A stretch of DNA of 64,000 nt from Algoriphagus hitonicola (GTDB lineage: Bacteria > Bacteroidota > Bacteroidia > Cytophagales > Cyclobacteriaceae): NCBI RefSeq assembly GCF_900113375.1, contig NZ_FOPC01000001.1, positions 248,001 through 312,000 of the forward strand, in the 5' to 3' direction. Of this stretch, positions 8,688 to 16,537 are shown in pieces (the stretch's first letter is position 1; every line of letters starts with the position of its first letter). The translations under genes and the position numbers were made by a program. The notes beneath the pieces were generated by a model. The model saw only the letters and a list, made by a program, of their open reading frames with translations, was not told the DNA's origin and made no database searches.

Positions 8688-11600
8688 ATGCGAAGTATGA
8701 AAAGTCTGCTTTTACTGTCAGGCATGTTCCTTTCAGTAGCCTTTGGGCAGCAGGTAGTGGGGCAGGAGCAGGGAAGTAATCAGAACTTTGAAAAGTTCAA
8801 GCAATCCTATCCACGGATATTTGAGTCAAAAAATTTGGTCTTAGAAAAGGCCAGACAAAGAGGCATACCTGCGACCATCGAATTGCCCAATAATATCAAA
8901 GCAGAGCTTCAGTATTTTGATGAAACAGATTCTCCGATATACTATACTATTTTTAATTCTACTGCCGCAAAAACAACCGGTGCCAATGCACTTCAGCCAG
9001 GGGGAGAGTTGAATTTAAATCTCAGTGGTCAGGGAATGACTGTGGGTATTTATGATCAAACTCGTCCAAAAGCCGACCACGTGGAGTTTGAGGATCGATT
9101 GACTCAAGTAGACGGCTCCACCGAAACAATTTCCAATCACGCTACACACGTCTCCGGAACTATTTTAGCGGCGGGTGTCAATACAAATGCTCGCGGAATG
9201 GCTTATGATGCGACAGGTTGGTCGTTTAATTGGGAGAGTGATTTGTCTAAGATGAATGGCAATGCCTATGACCCAGAAACCAAACCAAATGGACATATTC
9301 TTTCCAATCACTCGTATGGAAATATTGTAGGGTGGTATCGTAATGCTAGCAATAATTGGGTGTGGTCCGGTAATCCATCGATAGATGAAGATGAAGATTA
9401 TCGGTTCGGTTTTTACAGTGCCAAAAGTAAAGGATTGGATGATTTGATGGTTGATAAACCCTATTATACCATTGTATGGGCGGCAGGAAATGATCGGAAT
9501 GATACAGGCGATGGAACTCGAAATCCAGATGGACCGGATGATTCCATCGGACCTGAGGGAGTGGCTAAAAACGTGATCACGGTAGGTGCAGTAAGTGGAG
9601 TTCCGGAGTACACCGGACCCGGAGATGTTCAAATTAGTAATTTTTCAAGCTGGGGTCCCACGGATGATGGCAGAATAAAGCCAGATATCGTTGGGATGGG
9701 AGTGAGTGTTTTTAGTTCGGCGATTGCAGATGGAGGAGAGTCAGATAGTTATGCCTCACTTAGTGGGACATCCATGGCTTCCCCTAATGTTACCGGATCA
9801 CTTCTTTTGCTTCAGCAGCTTTTTAATGAGCGGAATAATGGGCGATACATGCGTTCTTCCACTTTGAAAGGATTAATGATCAACACCAGTAAAGAGGCTG
9901 GTAATAACCCCGGTCCGGATTACATTCACGGATGGGGACTTTTGGATGTAAAATCCGCAGCAGAAATTATTCTCAATGAAAATGGTACTTCCCAATTTAT
10001 CCGAGAAGAACTTTTGGAGGAAAATCAAACCTATGAGTATGAATTTATATCTGATGGAGTTACTCCCATCCGAGCTACGGTAGCATGGATAGATCCCTCT
10101 GGCACGCCTCCATCGCCCTCTCTTAATCCCGAAAACTTGATGCTGGTCAACGATCTTGATATGCGAATCATTGATGAGCAGGGGAATATTTACTATCCTT
10201 GGACACTGAATCCGGAGAATGGACCAAATGGAAGAGCTGCACAAGATCAGGATAATTTCAGGGATAATGTAGAGCAAATTCAAATTGATAATCCTACTTC
10301 GCAGCGTTATCGATTGGTCATCAATCACAAAGGAGATTTAACCAATAGCCAACAGGAATTTTCACTGATTTTCAAAGCTGGAATAATTGATGGAGCGGAT
10401 GAAACCTTGTATTGGATAGGGGGAGAATCGGGAGATTGGAATAATCCAGCGAATTGGTCATTTACACTGGGAGGAAGCTCTGCCAACCGGATTCCTGATG
10501 GTGGCACTCGAGTGGTATTTGAAGGGTCTAGCGGTCAATCTGAAGTCAGTTTATCTGCTAGTTCGGAGGTGTTTAGCATCAACTTTTTTGGTAATCAATT
10601 GGTCAATCTTAACCTAGAGGGGAATACTATTAATATCTTAAATGGTCTGCGGATTAGCAATCAGATCACATCTATCGTAAATGGTACCATGCTTTTTGAA
10701 AACTCCACGGATAATCAACAATTGGTCGAACTCGGTCAGTCTGCCTTGGATGATGTGTCTTTAAAATTTGCCAGGGGATCTTGGCGAGTGATATCTGCAG
10801 ATCATATGGACCGAGTTTGGATTGAAAATTCGCAGGTCCAATTTGACATCCCGATCATTAGAGCTACGGAACTTGTTCTTCAAGGAAACGCTGAATTGCA
10901 GGGGAATTTTGATTTAATCGAATTGGAAGGAGATTTTCAAGCGGGTCAAGGCACTGTGCTTCGCGAGGGTACCAACTTAAACTTTATTGGTAATTCGGGT
11001 AAATTCGAAAATAACTCCTCAAATCAGGCAATTAACCTTGCTGCCTTGTCTGGTTCCTATACATTAAATACAGGCGGCATAAGTGAATTGACGGTCAGTG
11101 ATGCAACGCTACTAATGGATACAGAATCCATCAGCCTTAATCGATTGAGACTGGGTCAGGCGGCTACCGTTGATTTAGGAAATACAGGTGAACTTGCTGT
11201 CGCCGAAGAGATTGAGTCTATTGCTGAGTCTTCCGAACCGTCTGTCATCAGATCAAACACCAAGGGAACCATAGTTCATGATATTTATCGAAAGTATTGT
11301 TTTGAGAATATCGGAGTCGTCAATGTGGATTTTGAAGGAGAGGCTATTGTGAATTTAGGCTCGGGTGCAGTTATCGAAAATTCAACCGGGTGGTTAGCTC
11401 AAAATTGTGATGATGTGCTCTTTGCCAACTTTAGAGTTTCCTTTACCTGTGAGGGTGCGGCGGTTACTTTTGAGAATTTAAGTGAGGGACTGGCAGAGGA
11501 GTTTTCATGGAATTTTGCTGATTTAGGCTCATCCTCTTCGGAGCATCCTATATTTGTATTTGATTCTCCAGGAAACTATTTAGTATCCCTTGAGGTTTCA

Positions 11601-12131
11601 AATGAGACTGGATCAACGGTTTATGAGCAAGAAATTGAAATTTTGCCAAATGAACTCGCCAAACCGGTAATTGTTGCCAATGGAACGACGCTTACTTCTC
11701 AGCAGCCGGGTTCCTCTTATCAGTGGTATTTAAATGGAGAATTGATAGAAAGTGCCACCAGCAGGTCCCTAAATGCTTCAGAGGACGGAATCTATCAAGT
11801 GGCTATTTTTAATGAATCTTGTAATAGAATCTCAGATCCAGTGGTCATATCCGCACTGCCCGATCAAGAAGCCGAACTAGGGCGATTGGGAATATTTGTT
11901 GGCCCGGTTCCATCGGAAGATTTTGTCACCGTATCCGTAAATAATGATTACCAAGGCCCGATTCAGCTTGTTTTGATGGATATGGCCGGAAGAATATTCA
12001 GGAAAATTGATGCCAGTAAAAATTCAGATAAGTTAGAAATTGAACTAATTTTACCATCTAACCAAGGAATATATCTTATTCAAATAATAACCAACAATTT
12101 AACCGTACACAAGAAAGTAATTAAACAATGA
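8688..12131 (+). CDS. Secreted S8 (subtilisin-like) serine protease with PKD-like domain and T9SS sorting domain
   Basis: A 1147-residue secreted endopeptidase. A second ATG at 8697 would give an equally good signal peptide (MKSLLLLSGMFLSVAFGQ), so the start is ambiguous by three codons. The S8 domain covers about 100-430 with catalytic Asp123 (VGIYDQ), His151 (NHATHVSG) and Ser362 (SGTSMASP); the oxyanion Asn is in WAAGNDRND. A jelly-roll-like domain follows (about 440-565). The region 570-900 is beta-rich with G-N-W signatures. A PKD-like domain lies near 910-985 (EFSWNFAD, FDSPGNYLVSLEV). The last 80 residues (GRLGIFVGPVPSEDFVTVSV to KKVIKQ) are a type A sorting domain for type IX secretion. 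The next gene overlaps by the ATGA at 12128. Confidence 0.92.
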   Translation: MRSMKSLLLLSGMFLSVAFGQQVVGQEQGSNQNFEKFKQSYPRIFESKNLVLEKARQRGIPATIELPNNIKAELQYFDETDSPIYYTIFNSTAAKTTGANALQPGGELNLNLSGQGMTVGIYDQTRPKADHVEFEDRLTQVDGSTETISNHATHVSGTILAAGVNTNARGMAYDATGWSFNWESDLSKMNGNAYDPETKPNGHILSNHSYGNIVGWYRNASNNWVWSGNPSIDEDEDYRFGFYSAKSKGLDDLMVDKPYYTIVWAAGNDRNDTGDGTRNPDGPDDSIGPEGVAKNVITVGAVSGVPEYTGPGDVQISNFSSWGPTDDGRIKPDIVGMGVSVFSSAIADGGESDSYASLSGTSMASPNVTGSLLLLQQLFNERNNGRYMRSSTLKGLMINTSKEAGNNPGPDYIHGWGLLDVKSAAEIILNENGTSQFIREELLEENQTYEYEFISDGVTPIRATVAWIDPSGTPPSPSLNPENLMLVNDLDMRIIDEQGNIYYPWTLNPENGPNGRAAQDQDNFRDNVEQIQIDNPTSQRYRLVINHKGDLTNSQQEFSLIFKAGIIDGADETLYWIGGESGDWNNPANWSFTLGGSSANRIPDGGTRVVFEGSSGQSEVSLSASSEVFSINFFGNQLVNLNLEGNTINILNGLRISNQITSIVNGTMLFENSTDNQQLVELGQSALDDVSLKFARGSWRVISADHMDRVWIENSQVQFDIPIIRATELVLQGNAELQGNFDLIELEGDFQAGQGTVLREGTNLNFIGNSGKFENNSSNQAINLAALSGSYTLNTGGISELTVSDATLLMDTESISLNRLRLGQAATVDLGNTGELAVAEEIESIAESSEPSVIRSNTKGTIVHDIYRKYCFENIGVVNVDFEGEAIVNLGSGAVIENSTGWLAQNCDDVLFANFRVSFTCEGAAVTFENLSEGLAEEFSWNFADLGSSSSEHPIFVFDSPGNYLVSLEVSNETGSTVYEQEIEILPNELAKPVIVANGTTLTSQQPGSSYQWYLNGELIESATSRSLNASEDGIYQVAIFNESCNRISDPVVISALPDQEAELGRLGIFVGPVPSEDFVTVSVNNDYQGPIQLVLMDMAGRIFRKIDASKNSDKLEIELILPSNQGIYLIQIITNNLTVHKKVIKQ

Positions 12132-12829
12132 AAAAGTTTTTGATAGTAGCAGGCTTATTGGCTTTTAGTCAGTCTTCATTTGGGCAAATTTCAAATATAA
12201 ATATGAATGGAGCTCCTGCAAGATTAAACAGTTATAGCGAGATAGAAGGCTCCCCTTATCTTTTTGAAGATTGGGCAAAAGCTGACATCGAACTGAGCAA
12301 TGCCGGATTGAAAGAGAATGTCGCCTACAAGTTGAACATTCATGATAATGAACTTGAAGTCATCAATGAAGCTGGAAACAAAATCTATCTTAACAAAGAT
12401 TATGTAGAATATGCGCTTCTAGAGCGTCCAAGTATTCAATTGGCTAATGGAGAAGAGGGAATGCTGACTAAGCTCCTCTTCAAAAAAGGTTTTGATATGA
12501 TTAAGGGAGTGGGAGAAAAGGACTTGGTCAATGTATTGGCAGAAGGAAAAAAATATTCGATCGTAAGAAAATTTTACTCTGATTTGGTCACTCCGCCTAA
12601 AAATTCTTATGCACCTACGGCGGGAAGAATGTTTGTGTTCGAACAATCATTTTACCTAATTGATAAGGATGAAAACGTGTCTTCTGTAAGAAATAAGACC
12701 AATAAAATTTTAAAATCACTGAACAAAGAAGATCAAGATATGGCTAAGAAGATCATTAAAGAAAGTAATCTTAATTTGTCCAGAGAGGATCATATTGTAA
12801 TCTTTTTCCAGAAGTTGAACGAAGCGTAA
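12128..12829 (+). CDS. Secreted protein of unknown function, overlapping the protease gene
   Basis: A 233-residue protein with a signal peptide ending at SFGQ. I do not recognise a characterised domain. It has alternating beta strands (YKLNIHDNELEVINEAGNKIYL) and a charged helical C terminus (ILKSLNKEDQDMAKKIIKES). Its ATG overlaps the stop codon of the T9SS protease gene (ATGA) and a terminator follows, so the two are co-transcribed. It may assist, inhibit or anchor the protease; this is inference from position only. Confidence 0.8.
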   Translation: MKKFLIVAGLLAFSQSSFGQISNINMNGAPARLNSYSEIEGSPYLFEDWAKADIELSNAGLKENVAYKLNIHDNELEVINEAGNKIYLNKDYVEYALLERPSIQLANGEEGMLTKLLFKKGFDMIKGVGEKDLVNVLAEGKKYSIVRKFYSDLVTPPKNSYAPTAGRMFVFEQSFYLIDKDENVSSVRNKTNKILKSLNKEDQDMAKKIIKESNLNLSREDHIVIFFQKLNEA

Positions 12830-12857
12830 TTGATTTACTTCTGCTCGACAATACAAC

Positions 12858-12883
12858 AAGCCCGGTGAAAATCGGGCTTTTTT
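12858..12883 (+). terminator. Intrinsic terminator after the protease operon
   Basis: The stem AAGCCCG / CGGGCTT with an 8-base loop is followed directly by six T. It lies 28 bases after the stop of the small secreted protein. Confidence 0.88.
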
Positions 12884-12957
12884 CGTATTTCGACATTTTA
12901 GGTATTGGTTTTCAATCTCTTTTCTTTTGACTAAATTGCGGCGAATTTGAGACGCTG

Positions 12958-13377
12958 ATGATCTACGTTTGCAGGAAGGAGCATTTTAATGCCGCACATA
13001 AGCTTTGGAACCCCAATTGGTCAGAGGAAAAGAACTTTGAGGTCTTTGGTCCCTGTGCCAATGTCAATTGGCATGGGCATAACTTTGAATTGATTGTCAC
13101 GGTCAAAGGTCTTCCCGATCCGGAAACAGGCTTCGTCGTAGATCTCAAGCAGCTGAGTACCCTAATTCGAAATTTGGTCATTGACAAGGTTGATCACAAA
13201 AACCTCAACATAGATGTGGACTTTATGCAGGGGAAAATGGCATCTTGTGAGATCCTGATCATGGAATTTTGGAAAATTCTGGAACCTGCCGTCAAAGAAA
13301 TCACCCCAAATGGAGGTCTTTTTAAATTGACATTGTATGAGACTCCGAGGAATTTCGTGGAGTATTTTGGGGAGTGA
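12958..13377 (+). CDS. 6-pyruvoyl-tetrahydropterin synthase / QueD family enzyme
   Basis: A 139-residue cytosolic enzyme of the PTPS/QueD fold. Zinc ligands are His14 (FNAAHKL), His39 and His41 (NWHGHN), and Cys33 in FGPCANVN is the likely catalytic cysteine. A DHKNLN motif at about 63-68 and a C-terminal Glu (LYETPRN) complete the active site. The family either makes 6-pyruvoyltetrahydropterin or, more often in bacteria, 6-carboxytetrahydropterin for queuosine. The spacing of Cys to the HGH motif is of the longer PTPS type, so I do not assign queD. It stands alone between a terminator and the element remnant. Confidence 0.88.
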   Translation: MIYVCRKEHFNAAHKLWNPNWSEEKNFEVFGPCANVNWHGHNFELIVTVKGLPDPETGFVVDLKQLSTLIRNLVIDKVDHKNLNIDVDFMQGKMASCEILIMEFWKILEPAVKEITPNGGLFKLTLYETPRNFVEYFGE

Positions 13378-13387
13378 TTAGAATTTT

Positions 13388-13407
13388 TTCACCACAGAGA
13401 ACGCAGA
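13388..13407 (+). repeat. CACCACAGAGAACGCAGAG-type intergenic string
   Basis: A short string of a kind I recall from intergenic DNA of many Bacteroidota genomes, often beside four-helix-bundle (S23-like) genes. It lies just upstream of the inverted repeat that brackets the pseudogene. Its repeat status in this genome cannot be seen from one copy. Confidence 0.35.
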
Positions 13408-13415
13408 GTAATTAT

Positions 13416-13432
13416 GTAAACAGTAAATTGTA
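13416..13432 (+). repeat. Left arm of 17-bp inverted repeat around the S23-like pseudogene
   Basis: GTAAACAGTAAATTGTA here is the reverse complement, with 2 mismatches in 17, of 13967-13983. The pair brackets the frameshifted four-helix-bundle gene and suggests the ends of a small insertion unit. Confidence 0.6.
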
Positions 13433-13557
13433 AGAGGTAATCAGTTTGGGGATTATTATAAATTGATTTGTTTCTCTCTCTGAGGGCTGATTTAACCTTT
13501 GGAGTTTTTTAGCTTTTTTCTGAACTTCAAGTAACCGTAATCAAATTAAAGGTAAAA

Positions 13558-13940
13558 GTGGCCTTTGTTAAAAATTACTATGATTTAGATGTTTATAAGC
13601 TGTCTCGAGAACTTGCCAGGGATGTTACCTAATTTCCAAGAAGTTTCCTCTAGAAGAGCGATTTTCACTTACAGATCAAATTCGTAGAGCTTCAAGATCT
13701 GTAGGAGGTCAAATAGCTGAATCTTGGGGGAAAAGGAGATATGTTAATCACTTTATTTCAAAATTGACAGATAGCGATGCAGAGCAATTTGAGACTAGAC
13801 ACTGGATAGAGGTGGCCTTTGACTGTGAATTGGTTTCTGAAGAAGAAGTCAATAAAATTTGTGATAAATGTGAATTAATTAATAGTAAATTGAATGCCAT
13901 GATTGCTAAAGCTGATCAATTTTGTTTTAAGCATAAGTGA
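13558..13940 (+). pseudogene. Four-helix-bundle protein (S23 / rRNA-intervening-sequence family), frameshifted
   Basis: Two frames together encode one four-helix-bundle protein. The first reads from a GTG at 13558 (VAFVKNYYDLDVYKLSRELARDVT) and stops with TAA at 13630. The second reads from 13632 (ISKKFPLEERFSLTDQIRRA..., SVGGQIAESWGKRRY, HFISKLTDSDAEQFETRHW) to the TGA at 13938-13940. The two parts join perfectly if one base is restored at about 13631, so a single-base deletion broke the gene. The family is known from intervening sequences of bacterial 23S rRNA genes and is structurally related to the Avd accessory protein of diversity-generating retroelements; free genomic copies have no known function. 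It could also be a sequencing error. The flanking inverted repeats are listed separately. Confidence 0.85.
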
Positions 13941-13966
13941 TGTTTTTAAACTGACTACTTACCGAT

Positions 13967-13983
13967 TACAATTTACCATTTAC
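13967..13983 (+). repeat. Right arm of 17-bp inverted repeat, abutting lpxB
   Basis: TACAATTTACCATTTAC matches the complement of 13416-13432 at 15 of 17 positions. Its end is five bases from the TTG start of lpxB, so the boundary of the unit lies at or inside the lpxB translation-initiation region. Confidence 0.6.
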
Positions 13984-13988
13984 AAAAT

Positions 13989-15095
13989 TTGAAGAGAATC
14001 TACATCATTTCTGGCGAGCGCTCAGGCGATTTGCACGCTTCCAATTTAATTCTGGCCCTGAAAGAGCAGGACTCAAGCCTGATATTCCGAGGAATGGGAG
14101 GAAGCTATTCTGAAAAAGCTGGAGTGGAGTTGGCAGTAGATTATTCCGAGGTGGCTTTGATGGGGTTTTTGGAGGTGGTTTTAGGCTTTCGCAAAGTCCT
14201 CAAATACCTGAAACTTGTCAAAAATGATATTCTTCAATTTAAGCCCGATGCGCTAATCTTAGTGGACTACGGTGGGTTTAATATGAAAATAGCCCAGTTT
14301 GCAGCCGAAAATCAGATTCCCGTCCACTATTATATTCCCCCTAAAGTCTGGGCTTGGAATCAAAAACGGGCACTGAAACTCAAGGCGTATACCAATCATA
14401 TCTATTCGATTTTACCTTTTGAGCCTGATTTTTTTGAGCGCTTTGACTTGGCTGTTCATTACGTTGGAAATCCACTTTTGGATGAAATTCGGAAGTTTCA
14501 GCCTCATGACTTTTTCTTTCAAAAAAATGAGTTGAGTTATTCCCCTATTATTGCGCTACTCCCAGGAAGTAGAAAGCAGGAAATCCAGGCCATGCTGAGC
14601 AAAATGATTGAATTGGTATCGCGCTTTCCAAATGCTCAATTTGTAATCGCAGGAGTCAGTTCATTGGATAAGGAATTATATCTTCCCGCTCAAAAAGCAG
14701 GAATCAAGGTGGTTTTTGATCAAACCTATGATTTGTTAACTCATGCCACTGCTGCTGTAGTGACTTCCGGAACGGCTACTTTGGAAACAGCTTTGTTTCG
14801 AGTTCCTCAGGTTGTGGTTTATCGGACGAGTTCGGTATCCTATGCGATCGCAAAAAACTTGATTAAAGTACCATACATTTCGCTAGTCAATCTAATTGCT
14901 GATCAACTAGTTGTAAAGGAACTGATCCAGCATGATTTTTCAGTCCAGAACATTGAATCAGAATTACGACTGATTCTTTCGGATTCTGTCTACAAGGGAC
15001 AAATCCTCCAAGGATATGATGTGATCAAAGAAAAAATCGGTGATCAATCTGCCTCTCAGAAAACTTCAGAATTGATTTTGTCCACCTTTGATTAA
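13989..15095 (+). CDS. lpxB: Lipid-A-disaccharide synthase
   Basis: A 368-residue GT19 glycosyltransferase that joins UDP-2,3-diacylglucosamine to lipid X to form the lipid A disaccharide at the inner membrane. The N-terminal ISGERSGDLHASNLI, the PPKVWAWNQKRA segment, YVGNPLLDE, the LLPGSRKQEI nucleotide-binding loop and the VTSGTATLETAL sugar-binding motif are all present. The start is TTG at 13989. The next ATG (in FRGMGG) would remove the conserved N-terminal motif, so TTG is needed. The upstream inverted-repeat arm ends five bases before it, so the native ATG and leader may have been lost to the insertion. Confidence 0.95.
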   Translation: MKRIYIISGERSGDLHASNLILALKEQDSSLIFRGMGGSYSEKAGVELAVDYSEVALMGFLEVVLGFRKVLKYLKLVKNDILQFKPDALILVDYGGFNMKIAQFAAENQIPVHYYIPPKVWAWNQKRALKLKAYTNHIYSILPFEPDFFERFDLAVHYVGNPLLDEIRKFQPHDFFFQKNELSYSPIIALLPGSRKQEIQAMLSKMIELVSRFPNAQFVIAGVSSLDKELYLPAQKAGIKVVFDQTYDLLTHATAAVVTSGTATLETALFRVPQVVVYRTSSVSYAIAKNLIKVPYISLVNLIADQLVVKELIQHDFSVQNIESELRLILSDSVYKGQILQGYDVIKEKIGDQSASQKTSELILSTFD

Positions 15096-15180
15096 TATAA
15101 TCTAGCTTAAATCTTTTTGTGATTATATAGGCTATTATTTTGGTTTAAGTTACTTTAGCCAAATAAATCCTATATATCCG

Positions 15181-16458
15181 ATGAAATTAAATTATTTTAT
15201 TCTAGTTTTTGCTTTCTCCCTCCTCTCTGAAAATAGTTGGTCTCAAATACTCCTTCCGCCAAGCAATCAACCCATTAAGGGAATTGCTGAGGAAAGGATT
15301 TCCCGAATCGATGGCATGTTAAATGAAGCTATAACCCAGGAGAAAATTCCCGGCTTGGTCGCTATGATTGTGAAAGATGGCAAGGTGATTTATCATGAAG
15401 CCAAGGGAATGGCTGACGTCAAAAGTGGGAGAAAAATGGAGAAGAATTCGATCTTTCGGATTGCCTCTCAGACTAAAGCGATCACATCCACAGCAATAAT
15501 GATATTATGGGAGGAGGGACATTTCCGATTGGATGATCCGGTTTCCAAATTTATTCCGGAGTTTAAATCTCCACAGGTGCTTACAGGCTTCCGCTTTTCC
15601 GATACGACCTTTTCGACCAAACCTGCGGATAAAGAAATCACAATTAGACATCTTCTTACCCATACCTCAGGACTGGGCTATGGCGTAATTGATGGGGATG
15701 AGCGAATGAAAATGATTTATCAAAAAGCTGGGGTGATAGACTTATTTACGACGGAGGATATTTCGATCGAAGAAAGTGTAAAGCGGCTGGCAAAACTTCC
15801 GCTTCATCATGACCCTGGAGCACGATTTACGTATAGCGAAGGATTGGATGTGTTGGGTTATTTGGTGGAAGTTGTCTCAGGAATGCCTTTTGATGATTTT
15901 CTAAAAGAGCGAATTTTTGATCCGCTCGATATGAATGATACTCGGTTTTATCTGGATGAAAAGCAAGGTGAGAGACTGGTGACTGTACATACCTTTCAGG
16001 AAAAAGAATGGGAGCCTTACCCAGTGACTTTTTATGATCCTGACTATCCCAAAAAGGGGGCGAAGCGATTTTTTTCGGGTGGCGCTGGGCTTTCGAGCAC
16101 GACTGAGGATTACGCCAAATTTCTTCAAATGTACTTGAATGTAGGAATTTACAATGGGAAAAGGATTCTCAGCCCGCATACAATCAAAACCATGATGACC
16201 AATCAAGTGGGTGACTTACTCGGAAATGGAGGAAAAGATTACGGATTGGCCTTTGGGCTGGTAGATGAAAAGGGCGTGCAAATGGGTGGAATCGGAAGTT
16301 TGGGGACATTTGACTGGGGTGGCTATTTCAATACGCAGTATTTTGCCGATCCGGAGGAGAATATTATCGGATTGATTTTCAAGCAAATATCCGGTGCTGG
16401 AAATGGAGATGAGACGGGCTGGAAGTTTCGGCAGATGGTATTTACCTTACTTGACTAG
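15181..16458 (+). CDS. Secreted serine hydrolase of the class C beta-lactamase / esterase family
   Basis: A 425-residue periplasmic or secreted protein (signal peptide ending near SWSQ) with the beta-lactamase-related fold. The SxxK motif is Ser96-Gln-Thr-Lys99, the second motif is Tyr218-Ser-Glu, and a GGxGSLGTFDWGG segment near 365-378 takes the place of the KTG box. HTSGLGYG (about 161-168) is typical of the EstB/penicillin-binding-protein-like subgroup. Substrates in this family range from esters to D-peptides, and resistance to beta-lactams is not implied. It is a single gene with its own upstream gap, convergent with the GH9 gene. Confidence 0.85.
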   Translation: MKLNYFILVFAFSLLSENSWSQILLPPSNQPIKGIAEERISRIDGMLNEAITQEKIPGLVAMIVKDGKVIYHEAKGMADVKSGRKMEKNSIFRIASQTKAITSTAIMILWEEGHFRLDDPVSKFIPEFKSPQVLTGFRFSDTTFSTKPADKEITIRHLLTHTSGLGYGVIDGDERMKMIYQKAGVIDLFTTEDISIEESVKRLAKLPLHHDPGARFTYSEGLDVLGYLVEVVSGMPFDDFLKERIFDPLDMNDTRFYLDEKQGERLVTVHTFQEKEWEPYPVTFYDPDYPKKGAKRFFSGGAGLSSTTEDYAKFLQMYLNVGIYNGKRILSPHTIKTMMTNQVGDLLGNGGKDYGLAFGLVDEKGVQMGGIGSLGTFDWGGYFNTQYFADPEENIIGLIFKQISGAGNGDETGWKFRQMVFTLLD

Positions 16459-16537
16459 TGGGGCTAGGTAAGAACTTCAGCCAAGACGCAAAGGTTGATC
16501 AGAAAAGGTTCCTCTCATTTTAGCGCTGAATTAGAAG

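Noticed and set aside
9165..9632. A 155-codon minus-strand frame inside the S8 protease gene
   Set aside because: It is Ile/Ser-rich shadow sequence opposite the catalytic domain with no motif or signal.
13388..13983. A diversity-generating retroelement, because the broken gene is Avd-like
   Set aside because: No reverse transcriptase, template repeat or variable-repeat target is visible in the window; the free S23-like family explains it.
15181..16458. A beta-lactamase resistance gene
   Set aside because: The SxxK/YSE signatures are shared by many esterases and peptidases; nothing points to antibiotic hydrolysis.
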